From: Falsigemmobacter intermedius
Lineage (GTDB): Bacteria > Pseudomonadota > Alphaproteobacteria > Rhodobacterales > Rhodobacteraceae
Length of the DNA stretch: 44,474 nucleotides
NCBI RefSeq assembly: GCF_004054105.1
Contig: NZ_SBLC01000022.1
Span: 1-44,474, forward strand
Direction: 5' to 3'
In this document: positions 1 to 9,029 of the stretch, piece after piece
Numbering within the stretch: the stretch's first letter is position 1
How the letters are laid out: each line of letters begins with the position of its first letter
Translations under genes and position numbers: made by a program
Notes under the pieces: generated by a model
Databases searched by the model: none
The model's input: the letters and a program-made list of their open reading frames with translations, nothing else
What the model was told of the DNA's origin: nothing

Positions 1-59
1 CCAGCGTCGCCGAAAATCGCGCCGCTTGATCAGGCCGTATCACCCAAAATCCCGCATAG

Positions 60-230
60 CTCCTGGACGGCCGGATCGAGAGCCTGCTGATCATCGCCGC
101 CCCGCGCAGTCTGGGTGAGATGCGCCGCAGCTATCACACAAAGCTGCAGGATGTGCTGGTCGGTGAGATCGACAAGGTGCTGACCGGCGCCAGCGAAGAT
201 GAGATCGAAAAGGCCATCTCGGCGGCCTGA
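60..230 (+). pseudogene. 3' end of a host-attachment-type protein gene, reading frame broken upstream
   Basis: The last 56 codons read as the C-terminus of the 'protein required for attachment to host cells' family (host attachment protein). The typical segment is IIAAPRSLGEMRRSYHTKL, followed by a short acidic helix and a stop at 228-230. The same frame has stops at 57-59 (TAG) and 27-29 (TGA), and neither other forward frame in bases 1-59 gives a recognisable continuation. So the gene is frameshifted, is rearranged at about base 60, or the left edge of the sequence is unreliable. The family assignment comes from recalled sequence similarity. The function of these proteins is poorly defined; the name derives from plant-associated bacteria. 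Confidence 0.5.
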
Positions 231-254
231 GGCCAGGATCTGACAATCTGCGGG

Positions 255-282
255 CACCCGGATCTCTGAGGTCCGGGTGTTT
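255..282 (+). terminator. Rho-independent terminator after the host-attachment fragment
   Basis: A perfect 8-bp stem (CACCCGGA at 255-262 with TCCGGGTG at 272-279) closes a 9-base loop and is followed by TTT. It lies 24 bases after the stop of the fragment, so it fits the end of that transcript. Confidence 0.6.
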
Positions 283-321
283 GCATTTGTAAGTATCGGG
301 TCGCGGCCCTGTCGGAATGCG

Positions 322-355
322 AAAACCCCGCCGGACCCTGGAGGTCCGACGGGGT
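322..355 (-). terminator. Rho-independent terminator of pheA
   Basis: A 13-bp stem with one mismatch (325-337 with 343-355) and a 5-base loop lies 34 bases past the pheA stop. Read on the minus strand it ends in TTTT (complement of 322-325). Confidence 0.7.
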
Positions 356-388
356 GCTGTCTTCTTTATCGCAGCGCGCGCCTTTGCC

Positions 389-1225
389 TTAACCGGCGGT
401 GGGTCGGTTCGCCGGATATACGCCCAGCACTTCGAAGCGGCTTGCGAAATAGCGGATTTCTTCCAGGGCGCGGGCGACATTGGGGTCGTCGGGATGGCCC
501 TCAATATCGGCAAGGAAAGCGGTGGCGGTGAAATTGCCGCCAACCATATAGCTTTCCAGACGCGTCATGTTCACGCCATTGGTCGCAAAACCACCCATGG
601 CTTTGTAAAGCGCGGCGGGAATGTTGCGGACCTGAAAGATGAAGGTCGTCATCATTTTGCCCGAACCGCGACGGCTCAGGTCACGCTCAGGCGACATCAC
701 CACGAAGCGGGTGGTGTTGTTGGACTGATCTTCAATGCCGCTGGCAAGGATCTCGAGGCCATAAAGCTCTGCGGCCAGAGCCGGCGACAGCGCTGCAAGG
801 CTGCGGTCGGTCTGGGCGGCCACGGCCTTGGCCGAGCCTGCGGTGTCAAAGCCGGTGATGGTTGAGATGTTATGCTCGCGCAGGAATTTGCGGCACTGGC
901 CCAGCAGCACCGTATGGCTCATGGCCTGGCGGATCTCAGAGAGTTTGGTCCCCGGCAGGGCCGAGAGCGCGATCTCTACCCGCACAAAGGCCTCATCAAT
1001 GATGAAGAGGCCGCTTTCGGGCAGCAGGCTGTGCATATCGGCGACGCGACCATAGGTAGAGTTCTCCACCGGCAGCATGGCCAGATCGGCATCGCCGCGG
1101 CGCACTGCGTCAATCGCATCCTGAAACGTATGACAGGGGAGCACTTCCATCCCCGGACGCGCGCGGCGGCAGGCCTCGTGAGAATAGGCCCCGAGTTCAC
1201 CCTGAAATGCTATCCGCCCGCTCAT
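389..1225 (-). CDS. pheA: Prephenate dehydratase
   Basis: Cytoplasmic enzyme of phenylalanine synthesis that decarboxylates and dehydrates prephenate to phenylpyruvate. The protein opens with [18 protein letters not shown], the usual N-terminus of stand-alone prephenate dehydratases. It carries VENSTYGRV and the catalytic Thr-Arg-Phe in SNNTTRFVV, followed by an ACT domain over roughly the last 90 residues that would sense phenylalanine (ESYMVGG in the ligand-loop region). I start it at the ATG at 1225, giving 278 aa, because AGGG sits 9 bases upstream. The ATG at 1234 lacks spacing and the TTG at 1243 is unlikely. There is no fused chorismate mutase domain; a separate chorismate mutase gene lies at 26552. 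It is divergent from the cytochrome gene. Confidence 0.95.
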   Translation of the reverse strand: MSGRIAFQGELGAYSHEACRRARPGMEVLPCHTFQDAIDAVRRGDADLAMLPVENSTYGRVADMHSLLPESGLFIIDEAFVRVEIALSALPGTKLSEIRQAMSHTVLLGQCRKFLREHNISTITGFDTAGSAKAVAAQTDRSLAALSPALAAELYGLEILASGIEDQSNNTTRFVVMSPERDLSRRGSGKMMTTFIFQVRNIPAALYKAMGGFATNGVNMTRLESYMVGGNFTATAFLADIEGHPDDPNVARALEEIRYFASRFEVLGVYPANRPTAG

Positions 1226-1344
1226 TCGTGTCATCCCTGCCAAAATTTCGTCAAGCCTCCGGCCCTCTGCGCGTCTACACCTTGAAACAGGAGGGGGGAA
1301 GCGGGTATAGGCCCTTCAAGGGAAAGCCAAGCGGAGAAGCCAGA

Positions 1345-1872
1345 ATGTTTGACACGATGACAGTGACCAAGGCCGGCGGTGCGCTTTGCGGGTCGCTTCT
1401 GGTGTTCCTTCTGGGAAGCTGGGCCGCATCTGCACTGTATACCACCGGCGGTGCAAAGCACGGCGCGGATGAACTCGTGCAGGGTTATAAGATCGACACC
1501 GGCGCAGATGAACCGGCGGAAGCTGCTGAAGAAGGCCCGGCCTTTGCAGATCTCTATGCCGCTGCTGATCCGGCAGCCGGTGAGAAAGTCTTTGCGAAAT
1601 GCCGCGCCTGCCACAAGCTGGACGGCAGCAACGGCACCGGCCCGCACCTCGATGGTGTTGTGGACCGCCTGAAAGCCTCGGTCGGCGGCTTCAACTATTC
1701 GGACGCGCTCAAAGGCATGTCCGCAGAGCCGTGGTCGCCGGAAAACCTCGACAAGTTCCTGGCCAGCCCGAAAGGCTATGCGCCGGGCAACAAAATGTCC
1801 TTTGCCGGTCTGCCGAAAGCCGAAGAGCGCGCAAACCTGATCAAATATCTCTCGACCGTGACCGGCGGCTGA
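1345..1872 (+). CDS. cycM: Membrane-anchored cytochrome c (cy / c552 type)
   Basis: Electron carrier held to the periplasmic face of the inner membrane, which in Rhodobacter and Paracoccus shuttles electrons from the bc1 complex to cytochrome oxidase. From the ATG at 1345 (GGAGA just upstream) the protein is 175 aa. An uncleaved signal anchor covers about residues 10-35, then comes a flexible acidic Ala/Glu linker (about 50-70). The class I cytochrome c domain has the haem site CRACH at residues 86-90 and a distal Met ligand in NKMSFAG. Size and architecture match Paracoccus c552 (CycM) and Rhodobacter cy (CycY), and location next to pheA fits the order I recall from this family. A longer frame starting at 1207 would overlap pheA and add no sensible sequence. 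Confidence 0.9.
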   Translation: MFDTMTVTKAGGALCGSLLVFLLGSWAASALYTTGGAKHGADELVQGYKIDTGADEPAEAAEEGPAFADLYAAADPAAGEKVFAKCRACHKLDGSNGTGPHLDGVVDRLKASVGGFNYSDALKGMSAEPWSPENLDKFLASPKGYAPGNKMSFAGLPKAEERANLIKYLSTVTGG

Positions 1873-1901
1873 TCGCCCCCACACATCGGGATTTCCCAAA
1901 G

Positions 1902-1931
1902 ACGCCGCCTCTGCAACAGAGGCGGCGTTTT
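1902..1931 (+). terminator. Rho-independent terminator of the cytochrome c gene
   Basis: A perfect 12-bp stem (1902-1913 with 1917-1928) closes a CAA loop and runs into TTTT, 30 bases past the stop codon. Confidence 0.85.
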
Positions 1932-2032
1932 GCTTTCGCATTTGTGTCCGGCGCTTCTGCAATCGCTGCTTGAGAACCCTTACCGCCAGAGGATAGGGTC
2001 GCTGCAAAGGCATAAGATCAGGAGCAGCGCGA

Positions 2033-3889
2033 ATGGGCATCTTCCGGCGGGGATCACTTGTTCTGGCGGGGCTTTTGCTCTCGACGCTGCCGCTCAGGGC
2101 TGAGGTGCTGGTCAGCCATGGGATCTCGACTTTCGGCGACCTGAAGTATCCGGCGGATTTTCCCCATCTGGAGTATGTAAACCCCGATGCCCCCAAGGGG
2201 GGCGAGATCTCGGTCTGGTCGTTCGGCGGCTTTGATTCGATGAACCCCTATTCGGTCAAAGGCCGCGCCGGGGCGCTGTCTTCGGTGTTTTACGAATCTC
2301 TGCTGACCGATGTGGCCGATGAGACCGGGTCGGCCTATTGCCTGCTTTGTGAGAACCTCGAATATCCCCCCGGCCGCGAATGGGTGATCTTCAATCTGCG
2401 CGAGGGGGCGAAATTCTCAGACGGAAGCCCGCTGACCGCAGAGGATGTCGCTTTTTCGTATGAGCTTTTCCTGACCAAAGGATTAACGGATTTCCGCACC
2501 GTGCTGGCGCAGCAGGTGGAAGGGGTCGAAGTGCTGGGCCCGCATCGGGTGAAATTCACGTTCAAGGCGGGCTTCCCGACGCGCGATCTGCCGCAGACCG
2601 TGGGCGGTCTGCCGGTGCTGTCGAAAGCGCAGTATGAGGCTTCGGGCGGCGATCTTGAGGAGGGGAGCACGACACCCTTCCTCGGCTCGGGGCCTTATGT
2701 TCTTGACCGGATGGAGATGGGCAAGACCCTGACCTATAAGCGAAATCCCGACTATTGGGGTGGGGAGCTGCCGATCAATAAAGGGCGCGGCAACTTTGAC
2801 CGCATCCGCATCGAATATTACGCCGATTACAACGCCGCTTTTGAGGGCTTTAAGGCCGGAAACTACACCTTCCGCGATGAGGCCTCTTCGATCACCTGGG
2901 CCACGGGCTATGACTTCCCGGCGGTGACCTCGGGCGCGGTGAAAAAGGTGCAGTTGCCCTCGGGGACCAAGGCCTCGGGGCAGGGGTTCCTGATCAACCT
3001 GCGGCGTGAGAAGTTCCAGGACCCGCGCGTGCGCCAGGCGATCGGCCTGATGTTCAACTTCGAATGGTCCAATGAGACGCTGTTTTACGGGCTTTATGAG
3101 CGGGTAAATTCGGTCTGGGAAAACTCAGTGCTCGAAGCGACCGGCGTGCCTGGTCCGGAGGAAGTGGCGGTTCTGAAGCCGCTGGTTGACGAAGGGCTGT
3201 TGCCGGAAGCGATCCTGACCGAAGAGGCGGTGATGGCGCCGGTCTCGGGTGAGCGGCAGCTTGATCGCGGCAATCTGCGCAGGGCCTCAGCGCTGCTGGA
3301 AGAGGCAGGCTGGGTGGCCGGGGCAGATGGCATCCGGCGCAATGCGAAGGGCGAGACCCTGAAGCTTGAGATCCTCAACGACAGCCAGACCTTTGATCGG
3401 GTGATTCTTCCTTACGTTGAAAACCTGCGCCGTGCGGGAATCGATGCGACCATGACCCGCATCGATAACGCCCAGCTTGAGGCACGTGAACGGCCCCCGG
3501 CCTATGACTTTGACATGGTGGTCGGCAATGCCCGCGCCTCGCTGATCCCCGGTGCCGAGCTGAAACAGTTCTTCGGCTCTGAAACGGCGGATGTTTCGGC
3601 CTTCAACCTGATGGGGCTGAAGAGCAAAGCCGCTGACCGCCTGATTGAGCAGGTGATCGCCGCGACCACGCGCGAAGAGATGGAGACCCGCACCCGCGCC
3701 CTCGACCGTGTGCTGCGGCGCGAATATTTCTGGGTTCCGCAGTGGTTCAAAGCCGATCACACCGTCGCCTATTACGATCTCTTCGGCCATCCCGAAGTCC
3801 TGCCGCCCTTCTCGCGTGGCGAACTCGACTTCTGGTGGTATGATGAGGAAAAGGCGGCGGCCGTGAAGGCTGCCGGCGTGCTGCGGTAA
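2033..3889 (+). CDS. yejA: Periplasmic peptide-binding protein of a YejABEF-type ABC importer
   Basis: Family 5 solute-binding protein, 618 aa, that captures peptides in the periplasm and hands them to the YejBE channel. A Sec signal peptide (GSLVLAGLLLSTLPLRA, cleavage after about residue 23) is followed by the YejA-type opening VSHGISTFGDLKYPADF and VNPDAPKGGEISVWS. The family signature NLREGAKFSDGSPLTAEDV follows. In E. coli and Rhizobium relatives this transporter takes up oligopeptides and peptide antibiotics such as microcin C; the substrate here cannot be read from sequence. It is the first gene of yejA-yejB-yejE-yejF, with 6 bases to yejB. Ribosome site GGAGC precedes the ATG. Confidence 0.9.
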   Translation: MGIFRRGSLVLAGLLLSTLPLRAEVLVSHGISTFGDLKYPADFPHLEYVNPDAPKGGEISVWSFGGFDSMNPYSVKGRAGALSSVFYESLLTDVADETGSAYCLLCENLEYPPGREWVIFNLREGAKFSDGSPLTAEDVAFSYELFLTKGLTDFRTVLAQQVEGVEVLGPHRVKFTFKAGFPTRDLPQTVGGLPVLSKAQYEASGGDLEEGSTTPFLGSGPYVLDRMEMGKTLTYKRNPDYWGGELPINKGRGNFDRIRIEYYADYNAAFEGFKAGNYTFRDEASSITWATGYDFPAVTSGAVKKVQLPSGTKASGQGFLINLRREKFQDPRVRQAIGLMFNFEWSNETLFYGLYERVNSVWENSVLEATGVPGPEEVAVLKPLVDEGLLPEAILTEEAVMAPVSGERQLDRGNLRRASALLEEAGWVAGADGIRRNAKGETLKLEILNDSQTFDRVILPYVENLRRAGIDATMTRIDNAQLEARERPPAYDFDMVVGNARASLIPGAELKQFFGSETADVSAFNLMGLKSKAADRLIEQVIAATTREEMETRTRALDRVLRREYFWVPQWFKADHTVAYYDLFGHPEVLPPFSRGELDFWWYDEEKAAAVKAAGVLR

Positions 3890-3895
3890 GGATCA

Positions 3896-5032
3896 ATGGC
3901 CGGTTATCTGTTACGTCGTCTGGCGCTGGTGATCCCGACGCTCTTCGGGATCATGCTGATCAACTTTTTCCTGACCCAGCTGGTGCCGGGCGGTCCGATC
4001 GATCAGATCACCGCACGGCTTGAGGGGCAGGGCGATGTCTTCCGCAATATCGCAGGCGGCGGCGATGCGCCTGCTGCCGGGGCAGAGGGCTCGGGCTATC
4101 AGGGCGCGCGCGGTTTGCCGCCGGAGTTTCTTGATAAGCTGGAAGTGCAGTTCGGCTTTGCGCGGATGGTCTGCGGACCAACGGCGGAAGATCCTTCAGC
4201 CAGTTCCTGCGTGAAAGAGGCGATCCCGATGTGGGAGCGCTTCTTTATCATGATGGGGCGTTACGCCAGCTTCGATTTTGGTGAAAGCTATTTCCGCTCG
4301 ATTTCAGTGGTGGATCTGGTGCTGGAGAAAATGCCGGTCTCGATCAGCCTTGGCCTCTGGTCAACGCTGATTGCCTATCTGGTCTCGATCCCGCTGGGCA
4401 TCCGCAAGTCGGTGAAAGACGGCACGGCCTTTGATACCTGGACCTCCGGTATCATCATCATGGCCTATGCGATTCCCGGCTTTCTCTTTGCCATTCTGCT
4501 GATCGTGGTCTTTGCAGGGGGCTCTTATTATCAGTGGTTCCCGCTCAGGGGGCTGACCTCTGATAACTGGGAGAGCCTGAGTGTCTTTGGGAAAATCAAA
4601 GATTATCTGTGGCACATCACGCTTCCTGTGCTGTCCTCGCTGATCGCAAGCTTTGCCACCCTGACGCTTCTGACGAAAAACTCATTCCTTGATGAGATGC
4701 GGAAGCAATATGTCATGACTGCCCGCGCCAAGGGGCTGACGGAAAGCCGCGTGCTTTATGGTCATGTCTTTCGCAATGCCATGCTGATCGTGATTGCGGG
4801 CTTTCCGGGGTTGTTTCTCTCAGTCTTCTTTGGTGCTTCGCTGATTATTGAGACGATCTTTTCGCTCGATGGTCTGGGGCGGATGGGCTTTGAAGCGGCA
4901 GTGGCGCGGGATTATCCGGTGATTTTCGGCACGCTTTTCGTCTTTGGTCTGATCGGGCTGGTGGTCGGGATTCTCTCGGATCTGATGTATGTCTGGGTGG
5001 ATCCGCGCATCGACTTTGAGAGCCGGGGGTAA
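3896..5032 (+). CDS. yejB: Peptide ABC importer permease YejB
   Basis: Inner-membrane permease, 378 aa, of the DppB/OppB class. The first transmembrane helix ([20 protein letters not shown]) is followed by a long periplasmic loop of about 130 residues containing VPGGPIDQI and a Gly/Ala-rich stretch. The transport domain lies in the C-terminal half. The EAA loop that docks with the ATPase is visible around [20 protein letters not shown], and the protein ends with [11 protein letters not shown], as usual for this class. It lies between yejA (6-base gap) and yejE (2-base gap), so translation is probably coupled. Confidence 0.93.
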   Translation: MAGYLLRRLALVIPTLFGIMLINFFLTQLVPGGPIDQITARLEGQGDVFRNIAGGGDAPAAGAEGSGYQGARGLPPEFLDKLEVQFGFARMVCGPTAEDPSASSCVKEAIPMWERFFIMMGRYASFDFGESYFRSISVVDLVLEKMPVSISLGLWSTLIAYLVSIPLGIRKSVKDGTAFDTWTSGIIIMAYAIPGFLFAILLIVVFAGGSYYQWFPLRGLTSDNWESLSVFGKIKDYLWHITLPVLSSLIASFATLTLLTKNSFLDEMRKQYVMTARAKGLTESRVLYGHVFRNAMLIVIAGFPGLFLSVFFGASLIIETIFSLDGLGRMGFEAAVARDYPVIFGTLFVFGLIGLVVGILSDLMYVWVDPRIDFESRG

Positions 5033-5034
5033 TC

Positions 5035-6141
5035 ATGGCACTGTCCCCCCTGAACCAGCGCCGCTGGCGCAATTTCAAGGCGAACCGCCGGGCCTTCTGG
5101 TCGCTGATCCTGTTTTCCGGGCTGTTCCTCCTTTCGCTCTTTGCGGAAGTCATCGCCAATGACAAACCGCTGCTGGTGAAGTTCCGCGGCGAATACCGCG
5201 TGCCGATCGCCACCTTTTACTCTGAGCGCGATTTCGGTGGCGATTTCGCCACCGAGGCCGTCTGGCGCGACCCGGAGGTGCAGTGCCTGATCGCCACCGG
5301 CGGGGCAGAGCTTTGCCTTGATGCGCCTGAGGAGGCTCTGGAGGCGGCGAAAACCGGCAGCATTGACGGCCAGCCGGTTGAGCCGGGCTGGGCGATCTGG
5401 CCGCCGATCCCCTTCAGCTACAACACCATTTCAGATCTGGGAAAACCGGCTCCTTCGGCGCCGGATGGCCAGCACTGGCTTGGCACCGACAACACGGCCC
5501 GTGATGTTCTGGCCAGGGTAATTTATGGCTTCCGCCTCAGCGTGGCCTTTGCCCTGGTGGTGACGCTGGCGACCTCTGTTCTCGGGATCGCGGCGGGGGC
5601 TGTGCAGGGCTATTTCGGCGGCTGGCTGGATCTGATCTTCCAGCGGGTGATCGAGCTTTGGGGCTCGGTCCCCTCGCTTTACATCATCATTATTGTGGCA
5701 GCGATCTGGCCGATGAACTTCTGGCTTCTGGCCGGTCTGATGACCCTCTTTGGCTGGACGGCCCTTGTGGGGGTGGTGCGGGCAGAGTTTCTGCGGGCGC
5801 GGAACTTTGAATATGTCCGCGCGGCGCGGGCTTTGGGCGTGCGCGACCGCACCATCATGTTCCGCCATGTGCTCCCGAATGCCATGGTTGCCACGGTCAC
5901 CATGCTGCCCTTTGTGGTCACAGGCACGATTGCCGGTCTGGCCGGTCTGGATTTTCTGGGCTTTGGCCTTCCGGCCTCGGCCCCCAGCCTTGGGGAGCTG
6001 ACCCTGCAGGCCAAGCAGAATCTTCAGGCCCCCTGGCTCGCGTTTACCGCATTTTTTACTTTCGCCCTCATGCTCAGCCTTCTGGTGTTCATTTTTGAAG
6101 GCGTGCGCGATGCGTTTGATCCCCGAAAGACTTTCCGATGA
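5035..6141 (+). CDS. yejE: Peptide ABC importer permease YejE
   Basis: Second inner-membrane permease (DppC/OppC class), 368 aa. The N-terminus PLNQRRWRNFKANRRAFWS leads into one membrane helix, then an extended periplasmic region of about 110 residues ending in HWLGTDNTARDVLARVIYG, the conserved DppC motif. The transport domain follows, with the EAA loop at YVRAARALGVRDRTIMFRHV. It ends with FEGVRDAFDPRKTF. The last four bases overlap the start of yejF (ATGA), typical of coupled translation. Confidence 0.93.
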   Translation: MALSPLNQRRWRNFKANRRAFWSLILFSGLFLLSLFAEVIANDKPLLVKFRGEYRVPIATFYSERDFGGDFATEAVWRDPEVQCLIATGGAELCLDAPEEALEAAKTGSIDGQPVEPGWAIWPPIPFSYNTISDLGKPAPSAPDGQHWLGTDNTARDVLARVIYGFRLSVAFALVVTLATSVLGIAAGAVQGYFGGWLDLIFQRVIELWGSVPSLYIIIIVAAIWPMNFWLLAGLMTLFGWTALVGVVRAEFLRARNFEYVRAARALGVRDRTIMFRHVLPNAMVATVTMLPFVVTGTIAGLAGLDFLGFGLPASAPSLGELTLQAKQNLQAPWLAFTAFFTFALMLSLLVFIFEGVRDAFDPRKTFR

Positions 6142-7727
6142 CGGATGCGCCGCTTCTGCAGATCGAAAACCTGACCGTCTCCTTCCGTCAGGATGGACGC
6201 ATCGTTCAGGCCGTGCGCGGCGTCAGCTTCGCGGTGGGCCGGGGTGAAACCGTGGCCCTCGTCGGCGAATCCGGCTCGGGGAAATCGGTCAGTTCGCTGG
6301 CCGCGGTCGGGCTTTTGCCGGACAGCGCGACGGTTGACGGCTCGATCCGCTGGCGGGGCGCTGAGATGGCGGGTGCCTCGCCTGAGGTGCTGCGCAAACT
6401 GCGCGGGAATGAGATCAGCTTTATTTTCCAGGAGCCGATGACCTCTCTGAACCCGCTGCACACCATCGAGCGGCAGATCGGTGAGGCCCTGGCCCTGCAT
6501 CAGGGGCTGCGCGGCGAGGCGGCAAGGGCAAGGGTGCTGGAGCTGCTGACCCGGGTGGGTATCCGCGATCCTGAAGGCCGCCTGAGCGCCTATCCGCATC
6601 AGCTGTCGGGGGGGCAGCGCCAGCGCGTCATGATCGCCATGGCCCTGGCCAACGGGCCTGAGCTGCTGATCGCCGATGAGCCGACCACGGCGCTGGATGT
6701 GACGATTCAGGCGCAGATTCTGGACCTTCTGGCCGATCTGAAGCGCGCTGAAGGGTTAAGCATGCTCTTCATCACCCACGATCTGAACGTGGTGCGCCGC
6801 ATTGCTGACCGGGTCTGCGTGATGGAAAAGGGCGTGATTGTAGAGCAGGGGCCCGCCGCTGAGGTGATGTCCCGCCCGCAGCACCCCTATACGCAGAAAC
6901 TCCTGGCGGCGGAGCCTTCGGGCAGGCCCGCGCCGCTGACGGCTGAGGCCGCCGAAGTTCTCTCGACAGAGGGGCTTCGCGTCTGGTTCCCGATCACCAA
7001 AGGCTTTTTGCGCCGCACGGTCGGCCACGTAAAGGCGGTCAATGCCGCAAGCCTGCGGCTTCATGCCGGCGAAACGCTTGGTATTGTGGGGGAATCGGGG
7101 TCCGGGAAAACCACCCTTGCTCTGGCGATCCTGCGGCTGACGCGGTCGGAAGGCCCGATTGTGGTCCTCGGCCGCGAAATCCAGGGGCTGTCGGAGGATG
7201 CGCTGCGCCCGCTGCGGCGGCAGATGCAGATCGTGTTTCAGGATCCCTTCGGCAGTCTCTCGCCGCGTATGACCGTGGGTCAGATTATCGCTGAGGGTCT
7301 TGGCGTTCATGGCACGCCCGACGGGCGCGGGGCCGATGAGGTGGTGGCAGAGATCCTGGGTGAGGTCGGTCTCGACCCCGCCATGGCAAGCCGGTATCCG
7401 CATGAATTTTCGGGCGGCCAGCGGCAGCGGATCGCCATTGCCCGCGCCATGGTGCTTCGCCCCTCGGTGCTGGTGCTGGATGAGCCGACTTCGGCCCTTG
7501 ATATGACGGTGCAGGTGCAGATTGTCGATCTGCTGCGCAATCTGCAGGCGCGCTACGGTCTGGCCTATCTGTTCATCAGCCACGATCTTCGGGTGGTGCG
7601 GGCCATGTCGCATCGCATCATGGTCATGCGGGCAGGGGATGTCGTCGAAGAGGGCAGTGCCGAGGATATCTTTGAGCGTCCCTCGACGGAGTATACCCGC
7701 GCCCTGATCGCTGCCGCTCTGGGCTGA
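6138..7727 (+). CDS. yejF: Fused double-ATPase subunit YejF
   Basis: Cytoplasmic energising subunit with two complete ABC domains in one chain (529 aa), the arrangement of E. coli YejF. The first Walker A is GESGSGKS at residues 43-50, with [12 protein letters not shown] signature and [12 protein letters not shown] Walker B. The second Walker A is GESGSGKT at 318-325, with [12 protein letters not shown] and [11 protein letters not shown]. Each half carries the oligopeptide-type Q-loop ([10 protein letters not shown] and [10 protein letters not shown]). Both halves keep the H-loop (FITHDL and FISHDL), so both look catalytically competent. It ends the yej genes; a glycosyltransferase follows after 12 bases. 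Confidence 0.95.
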   Translation: MTDAPLLQIENLTVSFRQDGRIVQAVRGVSFAVGRGETVALVGESGSGKSVSSLAAVGLLPDSATVDGSIRWRGAEMAGASPEVLRKLRGNEISFIFQEPMTSLNPLHTIERQIGEALALHQGLRGEAARARVLELLTRVGIRDPEGRLSAYPHQLSGGQRQRVMIAMALANGPELLIADEPTTALDVTIQAQILDLLADLKRAEGLSMLFITHDLNVVRRIADRVCVMEKGVIVEQGPAAEVMSRPQHPYTQKLLAAEPSGRPAPLTAEAAEVLSTEGLRVWFPITKGFLRRTVGHVKAVNAASLRLHAGETLGIVGESGSGKTTLALAILRLTRSEGPIVVLGREIQGLSEDALRPLRRQMQIVFQDPFGSLSPRMTVGQIIAEGLGVHGTPDGRGADEVVAEILGEVGLDPAMASRYPHEFSGGQRQRIAIARAMVLRPSVLVLDEPTSALDMTVQVQIVDLLRNLQARYGLAYLFISHDLRVVRAMSHRIMVMRAGDVVEEGSAEDIFERPSTEYTRALIAAALG

Positions 7728-7739
7728 AGGGGGCGCCGG

Positions 7740-9029
7740 GTGAAAATTCTGTTTGTTCATCAGAACTTCCCCGGCCAGTTCCTGCACCTCGCGCCGGAAT
7801 TGCAGCGCCGCGGCCATCAGGTCCTGGCGCTGACCGATGCCGCCAATACCCGCCCTTCACCGGTCCCGGTTGCGCGCTATCGTGCCCCGTCTGAACCGGC
7901 GGATCCTGCGGCCTGCCGGTTGGGGCGGGCCTATACAGAAGCCTCCGATCGCGGCGTGGCGGTGGCCCGCGCCGCGCGGGCGCTGCGCGACCGGCATGGG
8001 TTTGTGCCCGATGTGATCTTTGGTCACTCCGGCTGGGGCGAAACCCTGTTTCTGAAAACCGTCTGGCCTCAGGCGCGGCTGCTGGTCTATGCGGAGTTCT
8101 TTTATCAGGCGGAAGGGGCGGATACCGGATTTGATCCGGAGTTTGAGACGCGGCCGGATTTTGAACGCGCGATCGTGACAGAGGCGCGCCGCACGCATCT
8201 GGTGATCGCGCTCATGGGGGCAGATGCGGCGCTCTCTCCGACGCAGTGGCAGGCCTCGACCGTGCCGCCCGCGCTGCGCGACCGGGTTGAGGTCATCTTT
8301 GACGGCGTGAACACGGATCTGGTTCGTCCCGATCCGGTGGCCACGCTCACTTTACCCGATGGCACGGTGCTTCGTGCCGGGGATGAGGTGCTGAGTTTTG
8401 TGAATCGCAACCTTGAGCCCTATCGCGGCTGGCATATTTTCGCCCGTGCCCTGCCTGCGGTGCTGGCGGCGCGGCCTGGGGCGCGGGTGGTCATCGTGGG
8501 TGGTGAGGGCACATCCTATGGTCCGCCGCCGCCCAACGGCAGTTGGAAAGATGTTATTTTACAGGAACTTGAAGGGCGCCTTGATCTGTCGCGAGTGCAT
8601 TTCACCGGCAAGCTGCCCTATGCGGATTTCCTGCGACTGATGCAGGTGACGCGGGTGCATGCCTATCTGACCTATCCCTTCGTGCTCAGCTGGTCGATGG
8701 CCGAGGCCATGGCCGCCGGGGCCATGGTGGTGGCGTCAGACACGGCGCCGGTGCGGGAATTTCTGACCGATGGTGTCACGGGCCGGCTGGTCGATTTCTT
8801 CGACGTGCCCGGCTGGAGCGCTGCTTTGACAGAGGCGCTGGCCGATCCGGCGGCCCAGGTGCCGCTGCGGCGTGCAGCGCGGGCGTATATGGTTGCGACT
8901 TACGATCTGCAGCGGCGCTGCCTGCCGCAGATCGTCAGCTTTGTCGAAGGTCAGACTCTGCCGCGCGCACCGCGCAGCGAGAGGAGCGCCACCACACCGA
9001 TCAGCGCTGATCCCAGCATCACCAGTTGA
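7740..9029 (+). CDS. Glycosyltransferase of the GT4-like type
   Basis: Probable cytoplasmic or membrane-associated sugar transferase of GT-B fold, 429 aa. The N-terminus KILFVHQNFPGQFLHLAPEL is typical of GT4 enzymes of surface polysaccharide synthesis. The C-terminal half has NLEPYRGW, VVIVGGEGTSYGPPPP, VHFTGKLPYADFL and the donor-binding stretch YPFVLSWSMAEAMAAGAMVV. The start is a GTG at 7740 preceded by AAGGGGG, only 12 bases after yejF, so it may be co-transcribed. Acceptor and sugar are unknown. The last about 25 residues (after SFVEGQ) are low in family character and are encoded by DNA that also codes, in antisense, for the end of the MFS gene. The true C-terminus of the ancestral protein may have been shorter. 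Confidence 0.8.
   Translation: MKILFVHQNFPGQFLHLAPELQRRGHQVLALTDAANTRPSPVPVARYRAPSEPADPAACRLGRAYTEASDRGVAVARAARALRDRHGFVPDVIFGHSGWGETLFLKTVWPQARLLVYAEFFYQAEGADTGFDPEFETRPDFERAIVTEARRTHLVIALMGADAALSPTQWQASTVPPALRDRVEVIFDGVNTDLVRPDPVATLTLPDGTVLRAGDEVLSFVNRNLEPYRGWHIFARALPAVLAARPGARVVIVGGEGTSYGPPPPNGSWKDVILQELEGRLDLSRVHFTGKLPYADFLRLMQVTRVHAYLTYPFVLSWSMAEAMAAGAMVVASDTAPVREFLTDGVTGRLVDFFDVPGWSAALTEALADPAAQVPLRRAARAYMVATYDLQRRCLPQIVSFVEGQTLPRAPRSERSATTPISADPSITS

Noticed and set aside
317-1285. Plus-strand open frames opposite pheA
   Set aside because: Both are complements of the prephenate dehydratase codons and carry no motif.
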